DNA of 64,000 nucleotides, taken from contig NZ_JODC01000002.1 in NCBI RefSeq assembly GCF_000720765.1, positions 310,001-374,000 on the forward strand, in the 5' to 3' direction. Position 1 is the first letter of the stretch. Each line of letters begins with the position of its first letter. Shown in pieces: positions 25,820-34,960 of the stretch. The DNA comes from Streptomyces sp. NRRL S-646 (GTDB lineage: Bacteria; Actinomycetota; Actinomycetes; Streptomycetales; Streptomycetaceae). The position numbers were made by a program, and so were the translations under genes. The notes beneath the pieces were generated by a model. The model made no database searches and had not been told where the DNA came from. It saw nothing but the letters and a program-made list of their open reading frames with translations.

Positions 25820-26179
25820 CTATGCGCCGACTACGCGAGAACGGGTGAGAAAACGCACCCCCTCGGGTGCTTCCAGCGAGAAACCACTGCCACGGCCTGC
25901 TACGACGTCCACGATCAGCCGGGTGTGGCTCCAGACCTCGTACTGGCTGCGCGACATCCAGAACGTCACGGGTTCCGGCACGCCGTCGACCTGCAGCTCC
26001 GCGAGCAGCACATCGGAGCCGCCGGTGCGGAACTCGCCCTCCGGGTAGCACATGGGCGCGCTGCCGTCGCAGCAGCCGCCGGACTGGTGGAACATCAGCG
26101 GGCCGTGCGTGGCGCGCAGCCGGCGCAGCAGGTCGGTGGCGGCGGGGGTGAGTTCGACGCGCGGGGTCTCCTCATACAT
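25820..26179 (-). CDS. DUF779 domain-containing protein
   Basis: 119 residues matching the DUF779 pattern along its length: LRATHGPLMFHQSGGCCDGS, PMCYPEGEF, WMSRSQYEVWSHTRLIVDVV and GRGSGFSLEAPEG. The paired cysteines in GGCCDGS and MCYP suggest metal or thiol chemistry. In many actinobacteria this gene directly follows an aldehyde dehydrogenase; here none is adjacent and it is separated by about 140 bases from the gene upstream. Confidence 0.82.
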   Translation of the reverse strand: MYEETPRVELTPAATDLLRRLRATHGPLMFHQSGGCCDGSAPMCYPEGEFRTGGSDVLLAELQVDGVPEPVTFWMSRSQYEVWSHTRLIVDVVAGRGSGFSLEAPEGVRFLTRSRVVGA

Positions 26180-26320
26180 GGGTTCAGGGCAGCACGGGCA
26201 AGGTTGCGAGAGGGTTGCACGCGGCGTGATGTCGGCGGCGGGGTTGCTGTGGGCCGGCCGGTTCCTGGTTTCTTCGCAGCGGCGCGGCGTCCGCTCCCTG
26301 CCCCCGCAACGGCGAGACCG

Positions 26321-26875
26321 TCACCGGGACGGCTCGGGCGCCGCATAGCAACGCAGCGACACCACCTGCTCCGGTGCCCAGCGCTGCTCGACGACATCGA
26401 GCAACTCCCAGCCCAGGCGCTCGTACAGGGCCGTCGCCGCGGTATCGGAGTCGACGACGTCGAGCACGGGGTGCAGTCCCAGCGCCCGGGCCTCCTCGAC
26501 GGCCCGTGCCATCAGCGCGGCGCCCAGCCCGTGCCCGCGTGCGGCCGGTGACACGAACAACCGGCCGACCACGGTGGTGACGTCGACGTCGACTCCCGCG
26601 CGGGCAGCCCACACCCCGGGCGCCGCGTCCCCCTCGGCGGCCCGGGACAGGCCGAGATGGCCGACCACACGGCCGTCGAACTCGGCCACCCAGGACGCCA
26701 GCAGAGAACGCGGGGTCAGCCAATCGGCCGGGTGCTCGGGCCAGTTGACCGGATAGCCGCTGTGCCGGTGCACGGCGGCGAGAACCTCGACGCAGGCGTC
26801 GAGGTCACGGTCGGTCCGCGGCCGGACGAGACCGGACGGGCTTTCCTGCGGCAGGTACGGTTCGTTGGTCCTCAT
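26321..26875 (-). CDS. GNAT family N-acetyltransferase
   Basis: 184 residues from ATG 26875. The acetyl-CoA loop is VGRLFVSPAARGHGLGAALMARAVEEAR, followed by DSDTAATALYERLGW, the usual last strand-helix of the fold. It follows the YhgE-like gene by 12 bases on the same strand and is likely cotranscribed with it. The substrate cannot be inferred. Confidence 0.85.
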   Translation of the reverse strand: MRTNEPYLPQESPSGLVRPRTDRDLDACVEVLAAVHRHSGYPVNWPEHPADWLTPRSLLASWVAEFDGRVVGHLGLSRAAEGDAAPGVWAARAGVDVDVTTVVGRLFVSPAARGHGLGAALMARAVEEARALGLHPVLDVVDSDTAATALYERLGWELLDVVEQRWAPEQVVSLRCYAAPEPSR

Positions 26876-26887
26876 GATCAGCCAGTA

Positions 26888-28165
26888 TCAGGTGTGGGCA
26901 TGGGCAGGCTGCGGCGTCAGCCGCTGGTGCCCCTTGCGGTCGTAGTACCGCGTCATCGCGAAGCCGAAGAGCAGGCCCAGGGCCGCGCCGATCGCGATCA
27001 TGATCCAGGAGCGGGTCAGGCCGGCGTCCCCGCGGGCCTCGAAGTAGAGGATGGCGCGGACACCGTCGCTGAGCTGGCGCATGGGCTCGAAGTGGGACAG
27101 GAAGCGGTAGAAGCCGGGGATGGCCTGGAGGGGGACGGTGGCGCCCGAGGAGGGCAGGCCCAGGACGATGAACACGAACATGGACACCAGCTGGCCGATG
27201 CCGCCGAAGGCCGCGTTGATGGCCTGTACGCCCAGGCCGACGGCGAGGGAGGCGCAGTAGGAGTAGATCCACAGCAGCGGGATGTGGGTGGCGTCCATAC
27301 CCAGGAGGCTGATGGTGGCGAGCATGACCAGGGAGACGCTGATGACGGTGATGCCGGCCGTCATGGCCATCTTCAGCAGCAGGGTCTGGGTGCGGTTGAT
27401 CGGGACGGTGGGACGTCGGGTGTGCCAGGGGCCGATCTCGTTGTCGGCGTAGCCGAGGCCGGTGTCGACGGCGTTGCTGATGACGTTGCCGCCGAGGAAG
27501 CCGGCCAGCACGAGCAGCAGCGTGTAGTAGAAGGCGCTCAGCCCGAGGCCGCTGTGGCTGCCGATCGGGTGGCCGACCTGGGTGACGACGTTCACCGGGT
27601 CGGCCAGCAGCAGCTTGGTCGTGGAGTTCGCCCGGGTGCCCACGGCCGCAGTCAGCTGCCTGCCGACGGTCTGCGAGGCCTGGTGCGCCGCGGCCTGGGT
27701 GATCTGACTGGCGAGGGACGAACCCAGGCTGCCCTTACCGGGGTTGGTGAGCACCGTCATCGTCGGCCGGGCGGTGGCGCCGGGCGTGGTCAGTGCCGTG
27801 ATGGACGTGGTGAAGTCGGAGGGGATGACCAGGGCGCCGTAGACCTTCCCGGAGTCGAGGTCGTCCTGGGCCTGGGCGAGGCTGCGCGTGCGCCACTGGG
27901 CCTTGTTGTTCGACTTGTCGGCGGTGATGGCCGCGGCGATCTGCGTGCCCGCGTTCTGCTTCTGCCCGGCCGGCGGTTTGCCGGTGTCGGCGTTGACCAG
28001 GGCGATGGGCAGGTGGTGCAGATCGCGCTGCGGGTTGACGATGCCGCCCATGTAGAGCAGGGCCAGCAGGAAGGCGAGCAGTCCGGTCAGGACGGTGGGC
28101 ATGAGCCACAGCTTGGGGCGGCCCAGCAGTGTGACGGCACGGGCCTGGGGGCTGGCGTCGGCCAT
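26888..28165 (-). CDS. YhgE/Pip-like (DUF3533-type) membrane protein
   Basis: 425 residues. One N-terminal transmembrane helix (residues ~18-42) and an extracytoplasmic domain with LPIALVNADTGKP and YGALVIPSDFTTSI are followed by about five C-terminal helices (LSAFYYTLLLVLAGFLGGNVISN; ITVISVSLVMLATISLLG; LVSMFVFIVLGLPSSG). This layout matches YhgE/Pip and ABC-2 type permeases, involved in export or, in other bacteria, ESX-like secretion and phage receptor function. It heads a two-gene unit with the acetyltransferase. Confidence 0.75.
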   Translation of the reverse strand: MADASPQARAVTLLGRPKLWLMPTVLTGLLAFLLALLYMGGIVNPQRDLHHLPIALVNADTGKPPAGQKQNAGTQIAAAITADKSNNKAQWRTRSLAQAQDDLDSGKVYGALVIPSDFTTSITALTTPGATARPTMTVLTNPGKGSLGSSLASQITQAAAHQASQTVGRQLTAAVGTRANSTTKLLLADPVNVVTQVGHPIGSHSGLGLSAFYYTLLLVLAGFLGGNVISNAVDTGLGYADNEIGPWHTRRPTVPINRTQTLLLKMAMTAGITVISVSLVMLATISLLGMDATHIPLLWIYSYCASLAVGLGVQAINAAFGGIGQLVSMFVFIVLGLPSSGATVPLQAIPGFYRFLSHFEPMRQLSDGVRAILYFEARGDAGLTRSWIMIAIGAALGLLFGFAMTRYYDRKGHQRLTPQPAHAHT

Positions 28166-28383
28166 GGTTCTCCGTAGGTCGGGTGTCGGAGCGTCCTACC
28201 GGGGCGGGCAGCGCCCCGGGGGGCAGCAAGCAGAGCCTACGGAGGAGCGGGCGCGGAGGGAGCCAGGCCGCGCGCGACAGGCCGGAACCGGACGGCGGTG
28301 TGAGGGCTCTCAGGCAACCCACGGCCCTACTGGCACCTCATACCTGTTGACCTATCAGTCGGACGACCCGCGAGGAGTGTCTG

Positions 28384-30714
28384 TTGGACGGCATCGAGTC
28401 CTCCGCCGCACCCACCGGCCCGGCCGGGGACGCAGGCGCCCCACGGCACGCGGTGTCCCGCCGCCGGTTCATGGTGTACTCCCTGTCAGCGGCCACGCTC
28501 ACCATCGCCGCCCCGCTGGCCTGCGACACCTCCCCGGCCCAGGGCTCCGAGCCCGCCCGCGGACCCTCCGACGTCCTGGTGACCGGCGCCGACGACGAGA
28601 TGCTCGTCCTGGAGGTCACCCCCGCCAACAGGATCGTCGTACGGCTGCCGCGGGTCGAGGTCGGCCAGGGCATCACGACCGCCGTCGCCATGATGATCGC
28701 CGAGGAGCTGGACGCCCGCCTCGCCGACGTCGACATCCCCCTGGCAGACGCCCGGACCAAGGGCAACCAGTACACCGGCGGTTCGAACTCGGTCGTATCC
28801 CTGTACGGACCCGCCCGCCAACTGGCCGCCACCGCACGGGCCAGACTGGTGACCGCCGCCGCCAGACGCTGGCACCTGCCCGCCTGGAGCCTGCGCACCG
28901 GGAACACGACGGTGATCGCACCGGACGGCCGTACCGCCACCTTCGGCTCACTGAGCGCGAGCGCCGCCCGGATCCGCCGTACCTCCGTGTCCGCCAAGCC
29001 CAAACCGGCCTCCCGGCACAAGCTGATCGGCCGGCCCACGACCCGTATCGACGCCCGGGACATCGTCACCGGCAAGGCGAAGTACACCGGGGACCTGTCC
29101 GTGGCGGGGGCGATGCCGACCGTGGTGGCCCGACCGCCGACGCTCGGCGGAAAGCTCGTCTCCGTCGACGACCGGGCCGCCCGCGCCCTGCCCGGTGTGC
29201 ACGCCGTCGTCAAGGTCCCCGGCGGGGTTGCCGTGGTGGCCGAGTCCTTCCACCACGCCTTCCAGGCCCGCGACGCCTTGAAGATCAAGTGGGCGCCCGG
29301 CCCGCTGGCCGCACTCTCCGACGCGCAGATCCGCTCCCGGCTCAAGGCCGCGGTCCCGCACCTGGGCTCCCCGCCGCGCGGATCGACACAGGTCGAGGCC
29401 GAGTTCGAGTTCGCCTTCGTCAGCCACGCCCCGATGGAGGTGCTGACCGCGATCGCGGACGTACGCGCCCACAAGGCCGAGATCTGGTTCTCCTCCCAGA
29501 CGCCCACGGACGCCCGGGACAGCATCGCCTCGGCGACCGGACTGCCGGCGTCTGCGGTCACCGTGCATGTGCTGCGCGGCGGCGGCTCCTTCGGACGGCG
29601 GCTGAACTTCGACGCGGCCATCGAGGCGGCTCTGATCTCGAAGGCGGCCCACCGGCCGGTCAAGCTGATGTGGAGTCGGGGCGACGACACCCGCCACGGC
29701 CGGATGCGCCCCGCCAGCCACCACCGCTTCCGCGTCAGCCACTCCGGCGGCAGAGTGGTCGCCTTCGCCCATGCGATGGCCGAGGTGGGCGAGTCGTCCG
29801 GCAAGAAGGGAACCGCGAACCAGGCGACCTTCGTCCGGCCGAGGCACGTGCAGACGGCCGGTCCGCTGCCCAAGCGCTCCGCCGGGAATGCGGTGCCACA
29901 GCTTGCGAGTGCGTCGTGGCAGATCGCTCCCCCACTCTCGATTTCGCTCGAGCGGGGGGACCCCCATCGCGCCGCAGCCGCAGATCGCTACAGCTCCGCG
30001 CCCCTTGAGGGCGCCGCCGGTCTGCCCAGCGACTCCGGGCTGTACAACTTCGGTCGCCTCTCCGGGGACTCCGGCGGCATCGGACTCGCGATGCCGCTCG
30101 GCGCCTGGCGGTCGGTGGACTCCGGGATGGTGCGCACCGCCGAGGAGATCGTCGTGGACGAGGTGGCCAGGAGCCTCGGCAAGGATCCTGTCGCCTTCCG
30201 CCGTACGGTTCTGCGGAGCAAGGCCGTCAAGGCGGTGCTCGACAAGGTGGCCGCCGCCGGGAGCTGGGGGCGGGCCATGCCGGACGGGCATGCGCAGGGC
30301 GTGGCCGTCCACGAGGAGTACGGCTCCTGCGTCGCCTGTCTGGCCGAGATCGACGCCACCGATCCGAAGCACCCGCGGGTGACCAAGGTGGTGATGGCGG
30401 CCGACGTCGGCACCGCCGTCAACCCGCGTGGCCTTCAGGCTCAGCTCATGGGCACCGCCGTCGACGGGATCTCCACCGTGCTGCAGGCCGGCCTGCACAT
30501 CGACCGGGGCGCCGTGCGCGAGGGCAGCTTCGCCGACTTCCGGTGGGCCCGCCAGCGGCACGCCCCGCTGCACTTCGAGGCGCACATCATGCCGTCCGAG
30601 GGGGAGCCCGGCGGCGCCGGCGAACTCGGTGTCCCGGCCGCCTCCGGAGCCGTCGCCAACGCCTACGCCCGGGCCACCAACACCAAGCCCCGCCGCTTCC
30701 CCCTCAACTTCTGA
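28384..30714 (+). CDS. Molybdopterin-binding subunit, xanthine dehydrogenase/isoquinoline oxidoreductase family
   Basis: 776 residues from TTG 28384 (GAGGAGTG at 28372). A twin-arginine signal (SRRRFMVYSLSAATL, residues 25-39) implies export by Tat. Moco-domain motifs: PRVEVGQGITTAVAMMIAEELD, TGKAKYTGDLSVAGAMP, VSHAPMEVLTA, VLRGGGSFGRR, LPLGAWRS-like MPLGAWRSV, and the C-terminal PGGAGELGVP with the catalytic Glu. The [2Fe-2S] partner is encoded 32 bases downstream. Residues about 510-545 are encoded by dispersed repeat sequence (29913-30014) that has no place in the family; the frame stays open, so activity is uncertain. Substrate probably an aldehyde or N-heterocycle. Confidence 0.82.
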   Translation: MDGIESSAAPTGPAGDAGAPRHAVSRRRFMVYSLSAATLTIAAPLACDTSPAQGSEPARGPSDVLVTGADDEMLVLEVTPANRIVVRLPRVEVGQGITTAVAMMIAEELDARLADVDIPLADARTKGNQYTGGSNSVVSLYGPARQLAATARARLVTAAARRWHLPAWSLRTGNTTVIAPDGRTATFGSLSASAARIRRTSVSAKPKPASRHKLIGRPTTRIDARDIVTGKAKYTGDLSVAGAMPTVVARPPTLGGKLVSVDDRAARALPGVHAVVKVPGGVAVVAESFHHAFQARDALKIKWAPGPLAALSDAQIRSRLKAAVPHLGSPPRGSTQVEAEFEFAFVSHAPMEVLTAIADVRAHKAEIWFSSQTPTDARDSIASATGLPASAVTVHVLRGGGSFGRRLNFDAAIEAALISKAAHRPVKLMWSRGDDTRHGRMRPASHHRFRVSHSGGRVVAFAHAMAEVGESSGKKGTANQATFVRPRHVQTAGPLPKRSAGNAVPQLASASWQIAPPLSISLERGDPHRAAAADRYSSAPLEGAAGLPSDSGLYNFGRLSGDSGGIGLAMPLGAWRSVDSGMVRTAEEIVVDEVARSLGKDPVAFRRTVLRSKAVKAVLDKVAAAGSWGRAMPDGHAQGVAVHEEYGSCVACLAEIDATDPKHPRVTKVVMAADVGTAVNPRGLQAQLMGTAVDGISTVLQAGLHIDRGAVREGSFADFRWARQRHAPLHFEAHIMPSEGEPGGAGELGVPAASGAVANAYARATNTKPRRFPLNF
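29913..30014. repeat. Dispersed Streptomyces repeat, composite copy inside a gene
   Basis: The outer parts (GTCGTGGC...at 29913 and CGCCGCAGCCGCAGATCG... to 30014) align with the intergenic copies at 49958-50023 and 63917-63959. Within it, 29930-29968 carries a second element with a CCCCC...CTCGA / TCGAG...GGGGG hairpin, so one repeat is nested in another. All of it lies in frame within the molybdenum hydroxylase gene. Confidence 0.65.
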
Positions 30715-30746
30715 CCGCCGCCGGATCAGCCTTCGAGAAGGTACCG

Positions 30747-31211
30747 ATGCCCTCCTACTCCTTCACCCTCAACGGCGAGAAGGTCACCGTCGAGGCCCCC
30801 GCCGACATGCCGCTGCTGTGGGTGCTGCGCGACCTGTTGCACGTCACCGGCCCCAAATACGGCTGCGGCGTCGGCGTCTGCCGCGCCTGCACCAGCCATC
30901 TCGACGGGGAGGAGATCCAGCCCTGCGTCGTCAAGGTCAAGGACTGCGCGGACCGCAGGGTCACCACCATCGAGGGCCTGGCCGACGGCGACACCCTGCA
31001 CCCCGTGCAGCAGGCCTGGATCGACTGCGACGTCTCGCAGTGCGGCTTCTGCCAGCCCGGTCAGATCATGGCCGCCGCGGCCCTGCTGAAGAGGACCCCC
31101 GATCCGACCGACGCCGACATCGACGCCATCGAGAACGTCTGCCGCTGCGGCACCTACGCCCGCATCCGTGAGGCCATCAAAAAGGCGGCAGCCGACCGGG
31201 GGAGTGCCTGA
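30747..31211 (+). CDS. [2Fe-2S] subunit of the molybdenum hydroxylase
   Basis: 154 residues, the small subunit of the family. Plant-type cluster ligands are in YGCGVGVCRACTSHLDG with a fourth Cys in QPCVV (about residues 38-60). The second cluster is bound by QCGFCQPGQ and VCRCGTYARI (about 98-140). It follows the large subunit by 32 bases, so electrons would pass from Moco through this protein. No FAD subunit is present, as in isoquinoline oxidoreductase-type enzymes. Confidence 0.92.
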   Translation: MPSYSFTLNGEKVTVEAPADMPLLWVLRDLLHVTGPKYGCGVGVCRACTSHLDGEEIQPCVVKVKDCADRRVTTIEGLADGDTLHPVQQAWIDCDVSQCGFCQPGQIMAAAALLKRTPDPTDADIDAIENVCRCGTYARIREAIKKAAADRGSA

Positions 31212-31335
31212 AACTTCCTGACCGGTTCCCACCTCTGCACGACGACACGCGGTGCGAGTGGCCCGGCTCACATGGCCAGAAGGGCATGTCACCGACACCA
31301 TGGGGGACGTCATCCGCAGGCTGAAGGGAGCGGCG

Positions 31336-34300
31336 ATGTTCCGCAAGGTGCTGGTAGCCAACCGTGGTGAGATCGCGATCAGGGCGTTCCGCGCAGGCTA
31401 CGAGCTGGGCGCAAGGACCGTCGCCGTCTTCCCGCACGAGGACCGAAATTCGCTGCACCGGCTCAAGGCCGACGAGGCGTACGAGATCGGCCAGCCGGGT
31501 CACCCGGTCCGCGCGTACCTGTCCGTCGAGGAAATCGTGCGTGCGGCGCGGCAGGCGGGCGCCGACGCCGTTTACCCCGGCTACGGCTTCCTGTCCGAGA
31601 ACCCCGAGCTGGCGAAGGCCTGCGAGGAAGCGGGCATCACCTTCGTCGGGCCGAGCGCGCAGACCCTCGAGCTGACCGGCAACAAGGCCCGCGCGGTGGC
31701 CGCCGCCCGCGCGGCCGGCGTCCCGGTGCTCGGCTCCTCCGCACCCTCGAACGACATCGACGAACTCGTCCGCGCGGCCGACGAGATCGGCTTCCCGGTG
31801 TTCGTGAAGGCGGTCGCGGGCGGCGGCGGACGCGGAATGCGCCGCGTCGAGGACCCGGCCCAACTGCGCGAGTCCATCGAGGCGGCGTCCCGCGAGGCGG
31901 CCTCCGCGTTCGGCGACTCCACCGTCTTCCTGGAGAAGGCCGTCGTCGACCCCCGCCACATCGAGGTGCAGATCCTCGCCGACGGCGAGGGCAACGTCAT
32001 CCACCTGTACGAGCGGGACTGTTCCGTCCAGCGCCGACACCAGAAGGTCGTCGAACTCGCCCCCGCACCCAACCTCGACCCGGCCCTGCGCGACCGCATC
32101 TGCGCGGACGCGGTGCGCTTCGCCCGCGAGATCGGCTACCGCAACGCCGGCACGGTGGAGTTCCTGCTGGACCGCGAGGGCAACCACGTCTTCATCGAGA
32201 TGAACCCGCGCATCCAGGTCGAGCACACGGTCACCGAGGAGGTCACCGACGTCGACCTCGTCCAGTCCCAGCTGCGCATCGCCTCCGGCGAGACCCTCGC
32301 CGACCTCGGCCTGTCCCAGGAGACGGTGAAGCTGCACGGCGCGGCCCTGCAGTGCCGTATCACCACCGAGGACCCGGCCAACGGCTTCCGCCCGGACACC
32401 GGCCGCATCAGCGCCTACCGCTCACCCGGCGGCTCCGGCATCCGCCTCGACGGCGGAACCACCCACGCCGGTACGGAGATCAGCGCCCACTTCGACTCGA
32501 TGCTGGTCAAGCTCACCTGCCGGGGCCGGGACTTCAAGACCGCGATCGGCCGGGCCCGGCGCGCCGTCGCCGAGTTCCGCATCCGCGGTGTGGCCACCAA
32601 CATTCCCTTCCTGCAGGCGGTCCTTGACGACCCGGACTTCCAGGCCGGGCGGGTCACGACGTCGTTCATCGAGCAGCGCCCGCACCTGCTCACCTCCCGC
32701 TCCTCCGCCGACCGCGGCACCAAGCTGCTCACCTACCTGGCCGATGTGACGGTGAACAAGCCGAACGGCGAGCGCCCCGAGCTGATCGAACCCGTCAGCA
32801 AGCTGCCGGCGCTGCCCGCCGGGGAGCCGCCCGCCGGCTCGCGTCAGCGGCTGGTCGAGCTCGGCCCGGAGGGATTCGCCCGCGCGCTGCGCGAGTCGCC
32901 GACCATCGGCGTCACCGACACCACCTTCCGCGACGCCCACCAGTCCCTGCTCGCCACCCGCGTCCGCACCAAGGACCTCCTCGCGGTCGCCCCGGTGGTC
33001 GCACGGACCCTGCCCGAGCTGCTGTCCCTGGAGTGCTGGGGCGGAGCGACGTACGACGTCGCGCTGCGCTTCCTCGCCGAGGACCCGTGGGAGCGCCTCG
33101 CAGCCCTCCGGGAGGCCGTTCCCAACATCTGCCTGCAGATGCTGCTGCGCGGCCGCAACACCGTGGGCTACACCCCGTACCCGACCGAGGTGACCGACGC
33201 CTTCGTCCAGGAGGCCGCCGCCACCGGCATCGACATCTTCCGCATCTTCGACGCCCTCAACGACGTCGGCCAGATGCGCCCCGCCATCGACGCCGTACGC
33301 GAGACGGGCACGGCGATCGCCGAGGTCGCCCTCTGCTACACCTCGGACCTGTCCGACCCGAACGAGCGCCTGTACACCCTCGACTACTACCTCCGCCTGG
33401 CCGAGCAGATCGTCGAGGCGGGCGCGCACGTCCTGGCCGTCAAGGACATGGCGGGCCTGCTGCGCGCCCCGGCCGCCGCCAAGCTCGTCTCCGCGCTGCG
33501 CCGTGAATTCGACCTGCCGGTCCATCTGCACACCCACGACACGGCGGGCGGCCAGCTCGGCACCTACCTTGCGGCGATCCAGGCGGGCGCGGACGCGGTG
33601 GACGGCGCGGTGGCGTCGATGGCGGGCACGACGTCCCAGCCCTCCCTGTCGGCGATCGTCGCCGCCACGGACCACTCGGACCGCCCGACCGGCCTCGACC
33701 TCCAGGCGGTCGGCGACCTGGAGCCGTACTGGGAGAGCGTCCGCAGGGTCTACGCCCCCTTCGAGGCGGGCCTCGCCTCCCCGACGGGCCGCGTCTACCA
33801 CCACGAGATCCCCGGCGGCCAGCTCTCCAACCTGCGCACCCAGGCCGTCGCGCTCGGCCTCGGCGACCGCTTCGAGGAGATCGAGGACCTCTACGCCTCC
33901 GCGGACCGGATGCTGGGCCGCCTGGTCAAGGTCACCCCGTCCTCCAAGGTGGTCGGCGACCTCGCCCTGCACCTGGTGGGCGCCGGGGTGGACCCGGCCG
34001 ACTTCGAGGCGACCCCGAACCGGTACGACATCCCCGACTCCGTCATCGGTTTCCTGCGCGGCGAGCTGGGCACCCCGCCCGGCGGCTGGCCGGAGCCCTT
34101 CCGCACCAAGGCACTTGAGGGCCGCGCCGAGCCCAGGCCGGTCCAGGAGCTCAGCACGGAGGACCGCGAGGGCCTGGCGAAGGACCCCCGCGCCACCCTC
34201 AACCGTCTTCTCTTCCCGGGCCCGACCCGCGACTACGAGACCCACCGTCAGGCCTACGGCGACACCAGCGTGCTGGACAGCAAGGACTTCTTCTACGGGC

Positions 34301-34710
34301 TGCGCCCGGGCAAGGAGTACTCCGTCGACCTCGAACCCGGCGTCCGGCTGCTGATCGAGCTGGAGGCGGTCGGCGAGGCCGACGAGCGCGGCATGCGCAC
34401 TGTGATGTCCACCCTGAACGGCCAGCTCCGCCCGATCCAGGTGCGTGACAAGGCGGCCGCCTCCGACGTCCCGGTGACGGAGAAGGCCGACCGGACCAAC
34501 CCGGGCCACGTCGCTGCCCCGTTCGCCGGCGTGGTCACCCTCGCGGTCGCCGAGGGCGACGAGGTGGACGCCGGTGCGACCGTGGCCACCATCGAGGCCA
34601 TGAAGATGGAGGCCGCGATCACCGCCCCCAAGGCGGGCACCGTCGGCCGGCTGGCCATCAACAAGATCCAGCAGGTGGAGGGCGGCGACCTGCTCGTCGA
34701 GATCGGCTGA
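31336..34710 (+). CDS. pyc: Pyruvate carboxylase
   Basis: 1124 residues, the usual single-chain length. Biotin carboxylase domain: FRKVLVANRGEIAIRAFRA, GGGGRGMRRVE, HIEVQILADGEGN, EMNPRIQVEHTVTEEVTDVD (residues ~1-450). Carboxyltransferase domain from about 530: TDTTFRDAHQSLLATRVRT, FRIFDALNDV, HLHTHDTAGG. The C-terminal biotinyl domain has IEAMKMEA with biotinylated K1090. ATG 31336 chosen for AAGGGAG just upstream and the canonical N-terminus. It makes oxaloacetate from pyruvate for anaplerosis. Followed by a strong hairpin. Confidence 0.96.
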   Translation: MFRKVLVANRGEIAIRAFRAGYELGARTVAVFPHEDRNSLHRLKADEAYEIGQPGHPVRAYLSVEEIVRAARQAGADAVYPGYGFLSENPELAKACEEAGITFVGPSAQTLELTGNKARAVAAARAAGVPVLGSSAPSNDIDELVRAADEIGFPVFVKAVAGGGGRGMRRVEDPAQLRESIEAASREAASAFGDSTVFLEKAVVDPRHIEVQILADGEGNVIHLYERDCSVQRRHQKVVELAPAPNLDPALRDRICADAVRFAREIGYRNAGTVEFLLDREGNHVFIEMNPRIQVEHTVTEEVTDVDLVQSQLRIASGETLADLGLSQETVKLHGAALQCRITTEDPANGFRPDTGRISAYRSPGGSGIRLDGGTTHAGTEISAHFDSMLVKLTCRGRDFKTAIGRARRAVAEFRIRGVATNIPFLQAVLDDPDFQAGRVTTSFIEQRPHLLTSRSSADRGTKLLTYLADVTVNKPNGERPELIEPVSKLPALPAGEPPAGSRQRLVELGPEGFARALRESPTIGVTDTTFRDAHQSLLATRVRTKDLLAVAPVVARTLPELLSLECWGGATYDVALRFLAEDPWERLAALREAVPNICLQMLLRGRNTVGYTPYPTEVTDAFVQEAAATGIDIFRIFDALNDVGQMRPAIDAVRETGTAIAEVALCYTSDLSDPNERLYTLDYYLRLAEQIVEAGAHVLAVKDMAGLLRAPAAAKLVSALRREFDLPVHLHTHDTAGGQLGTYLAAIQAGADAVDGAVASMAGTTSQPSLSAIVAATDHSDRPTGLDLQAVGDLEPYWESVRRVYAPFEAGLASPTGRVYHHEIPGGQLSNLRTQAVALGLGDRFEEIEDLYASADRMLGRLVKVTPSSKVVGDLALHLVGAGVDPADFEATPNRYDIPDSVIGFLRGELGTPPGGWPEPFRTKALEGRAEPRPVQELSTEDREGLAKDPRATLNRLLFPGPTRDYETHRQAYGDTSVLDSKDFFYGLRPGKEYSVDLEPGVRLLIELEAVGEADERGMRTVMSTLNGQLRPIQVRDKAAASDVPVTEKADRTNPGHVAAPFAGVVTLAVAEGDEVDAGATVATIEAMKMEAAITAPKAGTVGRLAINKIQQVEGGDLLVEIG

Positions 34711-34769
34711 GCCGTCACTCCGTGGCGGCTGCGCTCACACGGTTGACGGCGTGAGCACCCACGCCTATG

Positions 34770-34815
34770 TCGGAGGGCCGGCCCCACCGGTTGTTCGGTG
34801 GGGCCGACCCTCGGA
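34770..34815 (+). terminator. Terminator-like hairpin after pyc
   Basis: A 20-base arm at 34770-34789 pairs with 34796-34815 across GTTGTT with two mismatches, giving a very stable stem rich in GGCCCCACC. It lies 60 bases after the pyc stop. No T-tract, as is common in Streptomyces. Confidence 0.7.
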
Positions 34816-34960
34816 CGATGCCGTCCGGCGCTTCCCCTTCGGCCACTCCAGGGTCCCAGGTAAGACCACCCCATGAATGACGTAAGAGGAGAACTGTGGC
34901 GAATCCGGGCGGCCGATTTCCGCCCGTTCGTCCTTCCGGCGGCCGGGTAACGTCAGTCGG

